From assembly GCF_900114155.1 (NCBI RefSeq), contig NZ_FOSC01000007.1, positions 154,083 to 218,082 of the forward strand: a DNA stretch of 64,000 bases, written 5' to 3'. Of the stretch, positions 35,520 to 45,092 are shown piece after piece (the first letter of the stretch is position 1; every line of letters begins with the position of its first letter). The notes beneath the pieces were generated by a model, which searched no databases, had not been told where the DNA came from, and worked only from the letters and a program-made list of their open reading frames with translations. The position numbers and the translations under genes were made by a program. The DNA comes from Marinobacter persicus (lineage in GTDB: Bacteria; Pseudomonadota; Gammaproteobacteria; Pseudomonadales; Oleiphilaceae).

Positions 35520-37232
35520 TCACTGTTCCATCTTCAGGCCGACCTTGGTCACCCGGTCTGCCTTGGTGGCCCGGGCCACCAGCGTAACCGGCCCCAGTGT
35601 GACCCTGTCGCCCACCACCGGATGACCCTTGGTGCGCCGGGCAAAGCATTCGGCCAGTGACAGTTCCGGCGCCAGGCCGTCGAACTCGATGCCATAGGCC
35701 TGTTCGACATCGCCCAGCAGAGCCTCGCCGTTCAGGACAAAGTCACCGAAGAACGCCCGTTCGGCCAGGTGCCCGGGAGCCTGCCGGCCACTGAGAGCTT
35801 TGCCCAGTTCGCCCAGAACCGCCGGGGTGGCAAACATGGCGATGGTATCGCCGGCCGACACTTCCAGATCTTTGGTGGGTTGCAGACACTGGCGTTTGCG
35901 GAACACGCCAGCCACGGCGGTGTCCACCGGCAATCGGAGTTGCCCCAGTTTCTTGGGCTGCTCCCAGTGTTTGCCCCGTAACGGGAACAGCATCAGCTCG
36001 TGGTCCCCCGCACTGGGTGCATCCAGCGGTAACCGGCGGAATGGTTCGTTGCTTGAGGGAACCTCCAGCCCCAGCTTTCTGGCCAGGGGAGCCATGGTGG
36101 TGCCCTGCACCAGCAGTGATACCAGCACGATGAAAAACGCCGCGTGGAACACCAGCTGTGCATCCGGCAGATCGGCAATCACCGGGAACAGTGCCAGCAC
36201 AATCGGCACGGCCCCCCGTAAGCCGACCCAACTGATAAAACCCAGCTCCCGGAGGTTAAAACCAAAGGGCCAGAGGGTCACAAAGATGGTCAGGGGGCGA
36301 ATCACGAAAATAAGCGCCAGGGCGAGGATCAGACCGGCCCCGGCCAGGGGCAGCAGAGCGCTGGGGTTTACCAGCAGACCCAGCATCAGGAACAGGCACA
36401 GTTGGGCAAGCCAGGCCAGGCCATCGTGCACCTGCAGTATCATCGGCATCATGCGTACGCGGCGGTTGCCGATCACCACGCCGGTGAGATAGATGGCGAG
36501 AAAACCCGAGCCGCCCAGGGCATTGGTGGCTGAGAATACGACAATGCCGGCGGCGGCAACCAGCAGGGGATAAAGTGCCGGTGTCAGTCGAATACGGTTG
36601 GCCAGTTGCACGACCAGATAGCCGGCCACCGGGCCGATGGCCAGGCCCAGGCCAAATTGCCGCACCAGCATCAACAGTGCGGAGCCGGCGTCATCGGCCC
36701 CCTGTTGGCCGATTAACGTGACCAGCATCAGCGTCAGGAAAATGGCCATCGGGTCGTTACTGCCCGATTCAATTTCCAGGGTGGCGCTGACCCGTTCATT
36801 CAAGTGCAGGCCCCGGCCCTGCAGCAGTGAGAACACCGCAGCGGCGTCCGTTGACGAGATGATGGCACCGATCAGCAGGGCCATCAGCCAGTGCAGGTCA
36901 AACACCCACCAGGCCACCACGGCCGCCCCCATAGCGGTCAATGCCACGCCCACCGTGGCCAGCACCAGCGCCGGGCGCAGACCGACGCGGAAGGTTTCTG
37001 CCCGGGTGCGCATGCCGCCGTCCAGCAAAATGACGGCCAGCGCCAGGTTGGCAACGACAAAGGCGAGCTCGAAATCGTCGAAAACAATACCGCCCGGGCC
37101 GTCTTCTCCCATCAACATGCCGACCACCAGGAAAATCAGCAGCACTGGCAGCCCCACCCGGCTGGACAGTGGGCTGATGACGATGCTGATGACCAGCATC
37201 AGGGCGCCGACAAGAGTGAGCGTAGGATCCAT
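35520..37232 (-). CDS. K+/H+ antiporter, NhaP2/CvrA type
   Basis: A 570-residue CPA1-family exchanger. The membrane domain covers about residues 1-390 with twelve or so helices, including GAIISSTDAAAVFSLL and ESGSNDPMAIFLTL, which carry the conserved ion-site acidic residues. A TrkA_C domain follows (KLGQLRLPVDTAVAGVFRKR) and then a C-terminal CorC/HlyC-like domain, the NhaP2 order. It probably releases K+ under salt or pH stress. Confidence 0.9.
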   Translation of the reverse strand: MDPTLTLVGALMLVISIVISPLSSRVGLPVLLIFLVVGMLMGEDGPGGIVFDDFELAFVVANLALAVILLDGGMRTRAETFRVGLRPALVLATVGVALTAMGAAVVAWWVFDLHWLMALLIGAIISSTDAAAVFSLLQGRGLHLNERVSATLEIESGSNDPMAIFLTLMLVTLIGQQGADDAGSALLMLVRQFGLGLAIGPVAGYLVVQLANRIRLTPALYPLLVAAAGIVVFSATNALGGSGFLAIYLTGVVIGNRRVRMMPMILQVHDGLAWLAQLCLFLMLGLLVNPSALLPLAGAGLILALALIFVIRPLTIFVTLWPFGFNLRELGFISWVGLRGAVPIVLALFPVIADLPDAQLVFHAAFFIVLVSLLVQGTTMAPLARKLGLEVPSSNEPFRRLPLDAPSAGDHELMLFPLRGKHWEQPKKLGQLRLPVDTAVAGVFRKRQCLQPTKDLEVSAGDTIAMFATPAVLGELGKALSGRQAPGHLAERAFFGDFVLNGEALLGDVEQAYGIEFDGLAPELSLAECFARRTKGHPVVGDRVTLGPVTLVARATKADRVTKVGLKMEQ

Positions 37233-37321
37233 TGGACTCCGGTTCTCAACAGGCAGCCCGCCACGGGGCAGGTCTGGGTGGTTATGACAATGGCTGCATC
37301 AATAACTGCAGGTTGCCTCCA

Positions 37322-38074
37322 TTATGCCGGCGGGAACCGGCACTCGTCACCTTCCGCCACCAGATGGATGTCGGCAAACAGTGCGCCGGTGGTGGCGCCG
37401 GTGTTATCACTGTCTGAGGCAATGGCCAACTGTAGCGTTTGGGCCGAGCCTGTTTCGAACAGTTGTTGCAAGTCCTGCCGCAGGTTGCGTCTTTCGGTGA
37501 TCCATCGGTCGGTATCGTCACTACCGGTGCGCAGGACCATCATTTGGGCCCGGTCGGTGTAGGCGTTGGCGCGGGTGGTACCAACCGGGTGTTTGTTGTC
37601 CCACACATAGTTGATGGCGGCATCGGGCAGATCGCTGCCGTGCAGGGTGCGGGCAGCACTGAGCTTCAGGCGGGTACCCAGGCTCATGGCGCTGCCGGGC
37701 AAATCAAAGGTGACGTACATGCGCGCGGCGTAATCATCCCCGGACTTTTCACTCATGTCGGCCTGCTTGATGGGCTCATCCACCCACCAGCGCCAGCACA
37801 GTACCGGGGTTTTCTGGAGATCGGCTGCCAGAGGGCGGGCCAGAAGCGCCATGCTCCCCTGCGCCCGCGCTTCGACGGCATGAACACCCTGATGCTGGCG
37901 CAGGCGGTAGTCGGTGGCCGGGATGTCCTCATCAAAACGCACGATCTGCCAGGGTTCTTCCGGTACCTGCTGGTACTGGCTGAAATCACCCAGCACCACC
38001 GGCTGGCTGCTGGCGAAGGCGGAGCCGGTAATCGCAAGGGCGACAACGAAGGTGGTCAGTGGCCGATGGTTCAT
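37322..38074 (-). CDS. DUF3047 periplasmic protein
   Basis: A 250-residue exported protein. A signal peptide ends near GSAFASS, followed by a beta-rich DUF3047 domain with VLCWRWWVDEP, YAARMYVTFDLPG and INYVWDNKHPVGT. The function is unknown. Its ATG overlaps the stop of the preceding glycosyltransferase-like gene (ATGA), so it belongs to a three-gene operon with two sugar-transferase-family proteins. Confidence 0.85.
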   Translation of the reverse strand: MNHRPLTTFVVALAITGSAFASSQPVVLGDFSQYQQVPEEPWQIVRFDEDIPATDYRLRQHQGVHAVEARAQGSMALLARPLAADLQKTPVLCWRWWVDEPIKQADMSEKSGDDYAARMYVTFDLPGSAMSLGTRLKLSAARTLHGSDLPDAAINYVWDNKHPVGTTRANAYTDRAQMMVLRTGSDDTDRWITERRNLRQDLQQLFETGSAQTLQLAIASDSDNTGATTGALFADIHLVAEGDECRFPPA

Positions 38075-38739
38075 GGTGTGTCTCCTGTCGTTTTCCCGGC
38101 AGAAGCCGGGGAAGACTCCTGTAAAAGCTCCGGAAAATGCTGGTGAAGGTGGTGAAGATCATCCGGCTCATCAATATCCGACAGTTGGGCACTTTCGTGC
38201 CAGCTCCAGCCCAGTTCCCGCAGGCGTTGTCGGGTGAGCGCGGCCACCTGGCTGGTGCTCCAGGGCATGTTACGGAACAGCTCCGGGGCCGGGCGGGTCA
38301 GGCCCAGCAGGGAATAGCCGCCATCCAGCACCGGACACAGGCAGGCGTCATGTCCCTTCAGGGATGCTGCCATGGTACGCAGTTTCGCGACGTCCAGGCC
38401 GGGGCAATCGGTGCCGATCAGGATCACCGGCGTGCCTCGGGCGAGGCCCTGCCCGGAGGCACTTGCCATTTTTTGTCCCAGGTCGCCGTCCGCCTGCTGG
38501 CTCAGTTCCACCTGCCCCGCACGGATCAGTGATTGCCAGAAAGGGGCATTAACGTCGGGTGCGACACACAGTTCCACCTGGCCGACGCCGGCTTCCCGGG
38601 CCTGGGCGAGAGTGTGCCGCAGCAGCCGGTCGGCCAGCCTGGCCGCACCGTTTGCCCCAAGCGCCGGAATCAGGCGGGTCTTGGCAAATCCGGGGCGGGG
38701 CTCCTTGGCGATGATAATAATGCGGGTTTCCGGACTCAT
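38071..38739 (-). CDS. TIGR04282-type glycosyltransferase-like protein (DUF2064)
   Basis: A 222-residue nucleotidyl/glycosyltransferase-fold protein. It shows IIIIAKEPRPGFAKTRL near the N-terminus, IGTDCPGLD in the centre, and LDGGYSLLGL. The family is labelled arsenosugar biosynthesis by association, but no arsM or arsS lies in this window, so that label should be read with care. The start at 38739 overlaps the end of the next gene upstream, and its stop overlaps the DUF3047 start. Confidence 0.85.
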   Translation of the reverse strand: MSPETRIIIIAKEPRPGFAKTRLIPALGANGAARLADRLLRHTLAQAREAGVGQVELCVAPDVNAPFWQSLIRAGQVELSQQADGDLGQKMASASGQGLARGTPVILIGTDCPGLDVAKLRTMAASLKGHDACLCPVLDGGYSLLGLTRPAPELFRNMPWSTSQVAALTRQRLRELGWSWHESAQLSDIDEPDDLHHLHQHFPELLQESSPASAGKTTGDTP

Positions 38740-39425
38740 GAGTAACGCTCTGCCAGTTGGTCGGCGGGTGTTCCACGCCAGTAGGCCCAGCGCAGTTGCC
38801 ACATCAGCCAGATGGTGCGCCAGCTGCCGCGATTGTCCCAGCGGCGCCCGGAGGTGGTGACTCTGTGCTTCAGACACACCGGGGCGCTGATTTGTTTCAA
38901 CCGTTTGCAGATTTCCACATCTTCCATCAATGGCTGGTCGGGAAAACCGCCCACCTGCTCGAAGGCCGTGCGAGTCATGAACAGGCCCTGGTCGCCGGTG
39001 GCAATGCCGGTCAGCCGTGAGCGGTGATTCATGAACCAGGCCACCACCGGCAGCATCCGGGAGTGCCCTTCAATGCGGACATCAAACCGCCCCCAGTCGC
39101 CGGTTGACGGGCGCAATGCGGCCCTGACCTGGTCATCCGCGCCTGCCGGCAAACGGGTATCGGCGTGCAGGAACAGCAGGCGGGAGGCATTCGTGGCCTG
39201 CGCGCCCGCATTCATTTGCCGTGCCCGGCCCCGGGGTGCCGGAACCACCTGGAAGCCTGCGTGCCTGAGTTGCTCCGGGCCATCATCGCTGCTGCCACCA
39301 TCGACTACCACCACCTCCACGCCCCGGCTCTGCCAGTGGTGAAGATGGTTCTTTAACGATGCCAGCGTTCCCGCCTCGTCAAGGACCGGGACAATAATGG
39401 CAAGCCTGTCGGGGGGTGTGGCCAT
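38736..39425 (-). CDS. TIGR04283-type family 2 glycosyltransferase
   Basis: A 229-residue GT-A glycosyltransferase. LAIIVPVLDEAGTLASL starts the nucleotide-binding fold, VVVVDGGSSDDG follows, the metal site is LLFLHADTRLP, and GGFPDQPLMEDVEICKRL is the acceptor-side motif. It is the first gene of a three-gene overlapping operon with TIGR04282 and DUF3047 proteins. It is divergent from an FAD oxidoreductase gene. The acceptor is unknown. Confidence 0.88.
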   Translation of the reverse strand: MATPPDRLAIIVPVLDEAGTLASLKNHLHHWQSRGVEVVVVDGGSSDDGPEQLRHAGFQVVPAPRGRARQMNAGAQATNASRLLFLHADTRLPAGADDQVRAALRPSTGDWGRFDVRIEGHSRMLPVVAWFMNHRSRLTGIATGDQGLFMTRTAFEQVGGFPDQPLMEDVEICKRLKQISAPVCLKHRVTTSGRRWDNRGSWRTIWLMWQLRWAYWRGTPADQLAERYS

Positions 39426-39510
39426 GGCGCTCTGCCCAAGGTGGTATTTGAATCATTACTCTATCATTATTGCCAAAACACCCCACCGGATCACAATCAG
39501 GGAGTTGCCA

Positions 39511-40617
39511 TTGAAACGACTGGTATTGCTGGGCGCGGGACACGCCCATTTGCTGGTACTTCGCGCCTTTGCCCAATCACCGCCGCCAGATACCGAGCTG
39601 CTGCTGATCACCCCCTCGCGCTGGCAGTATTACTCCGGCATGTTGCCCGGCTGGATGGCCGGCGACTACCACATGGAGCAATGCCGGATTGAGGTGGCAC
39701 CGCAAGTGGCCGCTGCCGGCGGTGAGCTGATTCTGGACAGCGCCGTGGAACTGGATGCCGGCCAGAGCCGAATCACCCTGGCCAGTGGCCGGATGGTGGA
39801 TTATGACTGGTTGTCCATCGACATTGGTTCGAGTACGAACCTGGGTCCTTTGAACGGTTATGCGGGGCAGCTGCTGAGTGTCAAACCCATTGATGAGTTC
39901 CAAGGCCGCTGGCGCCGGTTTGTGGACAACTCATCAGCTTCCGGTGCCGGTCATCTTGTGGTGGTGGGCGGCGGTGCCGCCGGTGTGGAGCTGGCCATGG
40001 CCGCGGCCAATGTGGTCAATCACAGCCAGGAAGGCGGCGGGCGGGTGTCACTGATTGCTGGCGACAGTGGTCCGGTGCCCGGCTTTAATGCACGCCTGCG
40101 CCGGCTGGCAACGAAAAAGCTGGAGCGCCGGGGCGTGACGGTGATCAAGCAGAAGGCCATAACCCGCGACGGTGAACTGACACTGGCCGATGGCACGCCG
40201 CTCAAGAGCAATGCGGTGATTGCGGCCACCGGCGCCCAAGCCGCACCCTTTCTGGCTCAAAGCGGGCTGTCGGTGGACGGGGAGGGCTTTGTGCGGGTTA
40301 ATGCCTGCCACCGCAGCGAATCCCATCCGCAGGTGTTTGCCGTGGGCGATGCCTGCAGCCGCATTGATGGCGCCCTGAACCGTTCGGGCGTGCACGCGGT
40401 ACGGGCTGGCCCGGTGCTGGCGGACAATCTGCGTGCCGCCCTGGCCGGCCTGCCGCCCAGGCCCTTCAGACCTCGCCGCTATTCCCTGTATCTTCTGGCC
40501 TGTGGCGACCAGACCGCCATTGGCAGTTACGGCCCCCTGACCTTTTCCGGACGCTGGGTCTGGCGCCTGAAAGATCGCATCGACCGGAAATTTATCGAGG
40601 GCTTTTCGGCCCGCTGA
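39511..40617 (+). CDS. FAD-dependent oxidoreductase related to SelD-fused reductases
   Basis: A 368-residue pyridine nucleotide-disulfide oxidoreductase-like protein of the NDH-2 superfamily. It starts LKRLVLLGAGHAHLLVL (FAD site), with GRWQ-like RWQYYSGMLPGWM, a second dinucleotide site VVVGGGAAGVELAMA, and VFAVGDACSR near the end. The RWQYYSGMLPG region is what I recall from the domain found N-terminal to SelD in some proteins; no SelD is here. The start is TTG at 39511 with GGGAG seven bases upstream; starts further upstream have no family match. It meets the NDH-2 gene end to end. Confidence 0.8.
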   Translation: MKRLVLLGAGHAHLLVLRAFAQSPPPDTELLLITPSRWQYYSGMLPGWMAGDYHMEQCRIEVAPQVAAAGGELILDSAVELDAGQSRITLASGRMVDYDWLSIDIGSSTNLGPLNGYAGQLLSVKPIDEFQGRWRRFVDNSSASGAGHLVVVGGGAAGVELAMAAANVVNHSQEGGGRVSLIAGDSGPVPGFNARLRRLATKKLERRGVTVIKQKAITRDGELTLADGTPLKSNAVIAATGAQAAPFLAQSGLSVDGEGFVRVNACHRSESHPQVFAVGDACSRIDGALNRSGVHAVRAGPVLADNLRAALAGLPPRPFRPRRYSLYLLACGDQTAIGSYGPLTFSGRWVWRLKDRIDRKFIEGFSAR

Positions 40618-41928
40618 TCAGTGCAGCTTCAGCCGTGGCTGCATGGCCCGGCTGATTTTGTCCATCAGCCAGATGATGCCCGTGCGCAGGAAGCCGTGCA
40701 GGGCCACCTGATGCATCCGGTACAGTGACACATAGAACAGCCGCGCCACCTTGCCCTCGATGTACATGCTGCGCCCGGACAGGTTACCCATCAGGTTGCC
40801 CACCGTGGTGTAGCGGCTGAAATTGATCAGTGAGCCGTGGTCGTTGTAGACAAAAGGCACGGCGGCCTCGCCTTTCAGGCGGTTGCACAGGGTCTTGAAC
40901 AGGGCATCGGCCTGCTGGTGGGCCGCCTGTGCCCTGGGAGGCACGGGATGATCAGAGCCGGGTTGCGGGCAGGCGGCGCAATCACCAAAGGCGAAAATAT
41001 CCGCATCCTGCGTGGTTTGCAGGGTCTGCTCGACTACCAGCTGGTTGCTGCGGTTGGTTTCCAGGCCGTCGAGTTCCGCCAGGAAAGAGGGTGCCTTGAT
41101 GCCGGCGGCCCAGATGGTCATATCGGATGCCAGCTCGGTGCCGTCTTTCATCACCAGGCTGTTTTCACGGATTTCGCTGACCGGCTGGCCGGTGAGTACC
41201 TGAATGTTCTGCCGGTGCAGTTCCCGGGTGGCACCGGCCGACAGCCGGCCCGGCAACGCTGGCAGAATCCGCTCGGCGGCCTCGATCACATTGATGGCGA
41301 CGTCCGAGGACTGCAGGTGGTTCATGCCGTAGATGGGCAGTTCCCGGGAAGCCAGGCGCAGCTCGGCGGCCAGCTCCACGCCGGTGGCACCGGCACCGAT
41401 GATGCTGATGTTCAGTTTGTGGGGCTGGCCCTGCAAGGCTTCATGATTTTTCCGCAGGAAGGCATTAAGCATCAGGTTGTGGAAACGCCGGGCCTGCTTG
41501 AGACTGTCCAGAAACAGGCAATGGTCCTGGGCCCCGGGAGTACCGAAGTCATTGGCCGTACTGCCTACCGCAATCACCAGGGTGTCATACTCCACACGGC
41601 GTTCGGGCACCACCTCGTGGCCATCCTCGTCATGGAAGGGCGCGATCACAATCTGTTTGTTGGCCCGGTCGAGCCCGCTCATCCGCCCAAGCTGGAACTC
41701 ATAGTGATGTTTGCGGGCATGAGCGCGGTAATTGATTTCATTGGCGCTGGCGTCCAGCGAACCGGAAGCCACTTCGTGCAGCAGGGGCTTCCACACGTGG
41801 GTCAGCCCGGCATCGACCAGCGAAATGCGGGCCCTGCCCCTGCGGCCCAGTTTGTTGCCCAGGCTGGTGACCAGCTCAAGGCCGCCGGCGCCGCCGCCGA
41901 CCACCACGATATGATGAAGCTTGTCCAT
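40618..41928 (-). CDS. Type II NADH dehydrogenase-like FAD oxidoreductase
   Basis: A 436-residue NDH-2 family protein that would pass electrons from NADH to quinone without pumping protons. The FAD motif is VVVGGGAGGLEL (residues 8-19), the NADH motif is SIIGAGATGVELAAEL, and DIFAFGDCAACPQPG precedes the AAHQQAD segment typical of the family. The C-terminal part has an amphipathic or hydrophobic stretch (GIIWLMDKISRAM) for membrane binding. A TetR gene lies 43 bases upstream on the same strand. Confidence 0.88.
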   Translation of the reverse strand: MDKLHHIVVVGGGAGGLELVTSLGNKLGRRGRARISLVDAGLTHVWKPLLHEVASGSLDASANEINYRAHARKHHYEFQLGRMSGLDRANKQIVIAPFHDEDGHEVVPERRVEYDTLVIAVGSTANDFGTPGAQDHCLFLDSLKQARRFHNLMLNAFLRKNHEALQGQPHKLNISIIGAGATGVELAAELRLASRELPIYGMNHLQSSDVAINVIEAAERILPALPGRLSAGATRELHRQNIQVLTGQPVSEIRENSLVMKDGTELASDMTIWAAGIKAPSFLAELDGLETNRSNQLVVEQTLQTTQDADIFAFGDCAACPQPGSDHPVPPRAQAAHQQADALFKTLCNRLKGEAAVPFVYNDHGSLINFSRYTTVGNLMGNLSGRSMYIEGKVARLFYVSLYRMHQVALHGFLRTGIIWLMDKISRAMQPRLKLH

Positions 41929-41971
41929 AACTGCCTGCTCCGACCGGAAAACAGAAATAAGAATAGCAAGC

Positions 41972-42574
41972 TTAGTGCTTCAGGCAGTAAGGTTCCAGCA
42001 GGTTTGCCATGTCATCCGCCAGTTCAGCCAGTTGCTGTTCCGTCAGCCCCCGCTCGGCAATAGCCCTAAGCCCCATGATCTGGCTTTGCAGCAGGCGTGC
42101 AAGGCGGCCCGTATCCGTGCTTTGAATCAGCTCACCCCGGTTTTTGGCCTGTTCCAGCAGGCCGGTCAGCGTCGTTTCGATGGCGGCCAGTACGTTCCGC
42201 GCCTGGTTCGCCAGGGCGGTGTTGGTGTGGCTGGTTTCCAGCAGGGTTTTCACGATCATGCAGGCCCGGGACGGGCAGGTGTCCTGCTGACAGCTCATGG
42301 CGACATGGCGCAGGTACGCCTGCAGGCCATCGACGATGGAGTCGTATTGCTGCATATGCGCAGCCAGCTCTTCACCACCCTGTTCGGCGTAGCGGGCCAG
42401 GGCTTCCGAGAACAGTCCATCCTTGCTGCCAAAGGCGGCGTAAATGCTGCCTGGGCGCATGTCCAGGGTCTGCTCGATCTGTTTCATGGAGCTGCCGTGG
42501 TAGCCCTTTTCCCAGAACAGGCCAACCGCTTTGTGCAGGGCGGCGTCCCGGTTGTATTGAGGGTGTCTGGCCAT
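41972..42574 (-). CDS. TetR-family transcriptional regulator
   Basis: A 200-residue regulator. The N-terminal helix-turn-helix spans AALHKAVGLFWEKGYHGSSMKQIEQTLDMRPGSIYAAFGSKDGL, the standard TetR pattern. The C-terminal ligand domain contains CQQDTCPSRACMI with three cysteines. The ATG at 42574 starts the family-like sequence. It precedes the NDH-2 gene, so it may control that gene or itself. Confidence 0.87.
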   Translation of the reverse strand: MARHPQYNRDAALHKAVGLFWEKGYHGSSMKQIEQTLDMRPGSIYAAFGSKDGLFSEALARYAEQGGEELAAHMQQYDSIVDGLQAYLRHVAMSCQQDTCPSRACMIVKTLLETSHTNTALANQARNVLAAIETTLTGLLEQAKNRGELIQSTDTGRLARLLQSQIMGLRAIAERGLTEQQLAELADDMANLLEPYCLKH

Positions 42575-42774
42575 GGTTGCCACCGTTTGCGCTCGTGTTG
42601 AAGAATCATTCAACTATAACTTGAGTCACCGCCTCATAACACCGGAGCCGTCCAAATCGTTGCCGGGATACCGGTGAAAGACCATGGGCTGATCTCGGAA
42701 ACCTGTTCGAACCTTTGCTAATCTGTTGGTATCTGACAGCGTACACTGACAAAAACCGTTGAAGGAGAAAAACC

Positions 42775-43398
42775 GTGAAACTAGAGGTTCGAGGTGTTGA
42801 GGAAGGCAAACCGGTTCCGGAGAAGTTCGCATTCGGGGTCTACAGCGAAGAAGACCATATGAGTTTTGGCCCTAACCGCAACCCGGAAATGGTCTGGGAG
42901 GGCGCGCCCGAGGGCACCAAAAGCTTCGTGGTGATGATGTTTGATCCGGATGTCCCCAGCAAGGCGGACGATGTGAACCAGGAAGGTAAAACCGTGCCTG
43001 CCGACCTGCCACGGGTGGACTTCTTCCACTGGCTGTTGGTGGACGTGCCGGCGGATGTCAGCCGCATTCCCGAAGGGGAAGACAGCGACGGCGTGATTCC
43101 CAAGGGCAAGGACCCGGGCCCCGGCCCCATTGGTATTCGCGGGGTAAACAACTACACCCAGTTCCTGGCCGGCAACCCGGACATGGAAGGCACCTATGGC
43201 GGCTACGATGGCCCGTGCCCGCCCTGGAACGATGAAATTATTCACCACTATCACTATGAGGTGCATGCGCTGGATGTGGAGAGCCTTGGGCTGGATGGCG
43301 AGTTCGACGGTGCCGCCGTGCGCGAAGCCATGGCCGGCCACGTGCTGGCCAGCGCCCGGGTGACCGGCACCTATACACTGAATCCGGATCTGCGTTAG
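42775..43398 (+). CDS. YbhB/YbcL-type PEBP-family protein
   Basis: A 207-residue phosphatidylethanolamine-binding-like protein. It shows NPEMVWEGAPEGTKSFVVMMFDPD, the FFHWLLVDVP segment with the pocket histidine, YGGYDGPCPPWND, and HHYHYEVHALD. The bacterial role is unclear. The start is GTG at 42775 with GAAGGAG six to eight bases upstream. No signal peptide is seen, so it is likely cytoplasmic. Confidence 0.88.
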   Translation: MKLEVRGVEEGKPVPEKFAFGVYSEEDHMSFGPNRNPEMVWEGAPEGTKSFVVMMFDPDVPSKADDVNQEGKTVPADLPRVDFFHWLLVDVPADVSRIPEGEDSDGVIPKGKDPGPGPIGIRGVNNYTQFLAGNPDMEGTYGGYDGPCPPWNDEIIHHYHYEVHALDVESLGLDGEFDGAAVREAMAGHVLASARVTGTYTLNPDLR

Positions 43399-43425
43399 GA
43401 CGCCCGTTATTCCAAGCGGGAGTGA

Positions 43426-44115
43426 TTAACGGCCGGCAAGCAGGCTGTCCGATACCCTGTCCACCAGTTCAACCAGATTATCGGACACAAAAGCGGGTGC
43501 GCTCATGGCGGGATGAAAACTGCTGTCCTGCCGGCGTACCCAGCCGGCCAGCATGCCCGCGTTCATCGCCCCGTTTGTGTCCCATGCGTGGGCGGCGATC
43601 ATCGCCGAATGTCCGGTTTCGCCACCCACTTTCTGAAGCGCACCCTGATACACGTTGCGTACTGGTTTCCATTGGCCCATGGAGTCGATGGAGACAACGT
43701 GATCGATCCAGTTATCCAGCCCGTTTTTGGTGATCAAGCCTTCGGTATTGCTTTTCGAACCATTGGTGAAGAACACCACCGTCATTCCTTTGTTCTTGGC
43801 CAGTGCCAGGGCCTTCGGGACGTCCGGGTGAGCATTGAGCTGGCCAAAAACCGGCAAAATCCGCTCTATTACCGAATCGGCCGGGGAAACGCCAAGGTTA
43901 TTCAGCAGCACATCCAGCGTTCCCCGGGCCATGTTGGCAAAAGGAACGTAGGTACCGGTGGCGGAGACGGCAAACGCATCGCGCAATAGTTGAGCGAAGA
44001 ACAGGTCTTTTGTGTACTCGGGTAACCCGAGGGAGTGAAAGGCGCTGGACAGGGCATCCAGCGAAAAGATGGTTTCAATGACGTCGAAAACGAGGACGTT
44101 GTGTTGCTGATCCAT
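43426..44115 (-). CDS. HAD hydrolase, haloacid dehalogenase type II-like
   Basis: A 229-residue HAD-superfamily protein. Motif I is VFDVIETIF, where the nucleophilic aspartate follows F; motif II is FFTNGSK, and motif III lysine is in GQWKPVRNVY; motif IV is AAHAWDTNGAM. This most resembles 2-haloacid dehalogenase-like proteins, but the substrate is unknown. The ATG at 44115 is used because AGGTG lies six bases upstream. Confidence 0.82.
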   Translation of the reverse strand: MDQQHNVLVFDVIETIFSLDALSSAFHSLGLPEYTKDLFFAQLLRDAFAVSATGTYVPFANMARGTLDVLLNNLGVSPADSVIERILPVFGQLNAHPDVPKALALAKNKGMTVVFFTNGSKSNTEGLITKNGLDNWIDHVVSIDSMGQWKPVRNVYQGALQKVGGETGHSAMIAAHAWDTNGAMNAGMLAGWVRRQDSSFHPAMSAPAFVSDNLVELVDRVSDSLLAGR

Positions 44116-44258
44116 TGTTTCACCTGCCCGGTCTTGTGCGTTTCCTGCCGGCTGATTGTTTGCGGCCGGCACATGGGCTACGCTCATTCATTATGTAGTG
44201 ATCGCTCAAAAACTATAGTTGATGGAATGCCTGATAGCCAGAGGATCAACGGGACCAA

Positions 44259-45011
44259 CTAATCCATCCACTGGAATTCACGGTAATCAAACCCCTGCTC
44301 CAGTGTCGGTTTAATTACGTCAAAGTAGGGCGAGGCATCAAAATCCCGGGGTGCGAACAGGGAGTGGTGGCGTGAGCGGAAGGTTTCCCTCCGGCGCAGG
44401 TCACTGTCCGGGTCGTACTCCGGGCCGTCCAGGCTGATGGGCAGGATGGGGTAGCGCAACAGCTGGAAAGCCTCGGCGATGAAAGTGGAGCAGATGGCAC
44501 GGGTGGGGTCGCCGCTGCCCATTGCCAGCAGGGAGCGCCGGTAGCGGGATGGCACCGGTGGTGTGGGCCAGAGATAACGGGCCAGATCCCAGACGTTTTT
44601 CAGGTCGTATTGATGGCCGAGACGACTAATTGAATAGTCCGTGAGAGTTTTCAGGTCGTTTTCGGTAATTCCCACCGGGCGACAAATGCGGGTATGGGTA
44701 TGGCGGTAGAACGAAAGTGGCAAGGCGCGTATGCCTTCCTCCAGGTCGGCTTCAATCAGAACGTGAGGCTCACCCTTGGCGCTTTGCCCGAGCCCCGCAT
44801 CCGGCCCCAGATATAGCGCCGCGTGAGACCAGGTGGACTGGGTCAGGTATTTGATGGCGGTGCTGATGCGGGTATTGCCTTCCACCAGCAGCACATCGCC
44901 CGGCTGCAGGGTATCCCGAAGGGCTTTCCAGGTGGAGGTTCTTACCGACGGTTGGGTGACCTGCTTGGAAAGATAGGCGGCCAGGTGCCGGGACAGCCAG
45001 TTCAGGAGCAT
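44259..45011 (-). CDS. YiiX/YebB-like permuted NlpC/P60 cysteine peptidase-fold protein
   Basis: A 250-residue protein. LQPGDVLLVEGNTRIS begins the domain; TWSHAALYLGP holds the active-site histidine and AICSTFIAEAF the cysteine, in the permuted order of YiiX-like proteins. It may act on an amide bond in the envelope or a lipid, as family members do, but no substrate is defined. The start at 45011 has GAGGA six bases upstream; the longer upstream frame is not used. It is divergent from the VTT-oxidoreductase fusion. Confidence 0.8.
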   Translation of the reverse strand: MLLNWLSRHLAAYLSKQVTQPSVRTSTWKALRDTLQPGDVLLVEGNTRISTAIKYLTQSTWSHAALYLGPDAGLGQSAKGEPHVLIEADLEEGIRALPLSFYRHTHTRICRPVGITENDLKTLTDYSISRLGHQYDLKNVWDLARYLWPTPPVPSRYRRSLLAMGSGDPTRAICSTFIAEAFQLLRYPILPISLDGPEYDPDSDLRRRETFRSRHHSLFAPRDFDASPYFDVIKPTLEQGFDYREFQWMD

Positions 45012-45092
45012 GGTGTTCCTCAGGTGATTGAAAACCATACTACTATCACAGAGCGAAGAGCTTTGTAATATTCCCCGACCAGGATTGCTTAC

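Noticed and set aside
37322..39425. An arsenosugar synthesis operon, as the family names suggest
   Set aside because: The names come from association; no methyltransferase ArsM or radical SAM ArsS lies nearby, and the radical SAM protein at 47350 does not look like ArsS.
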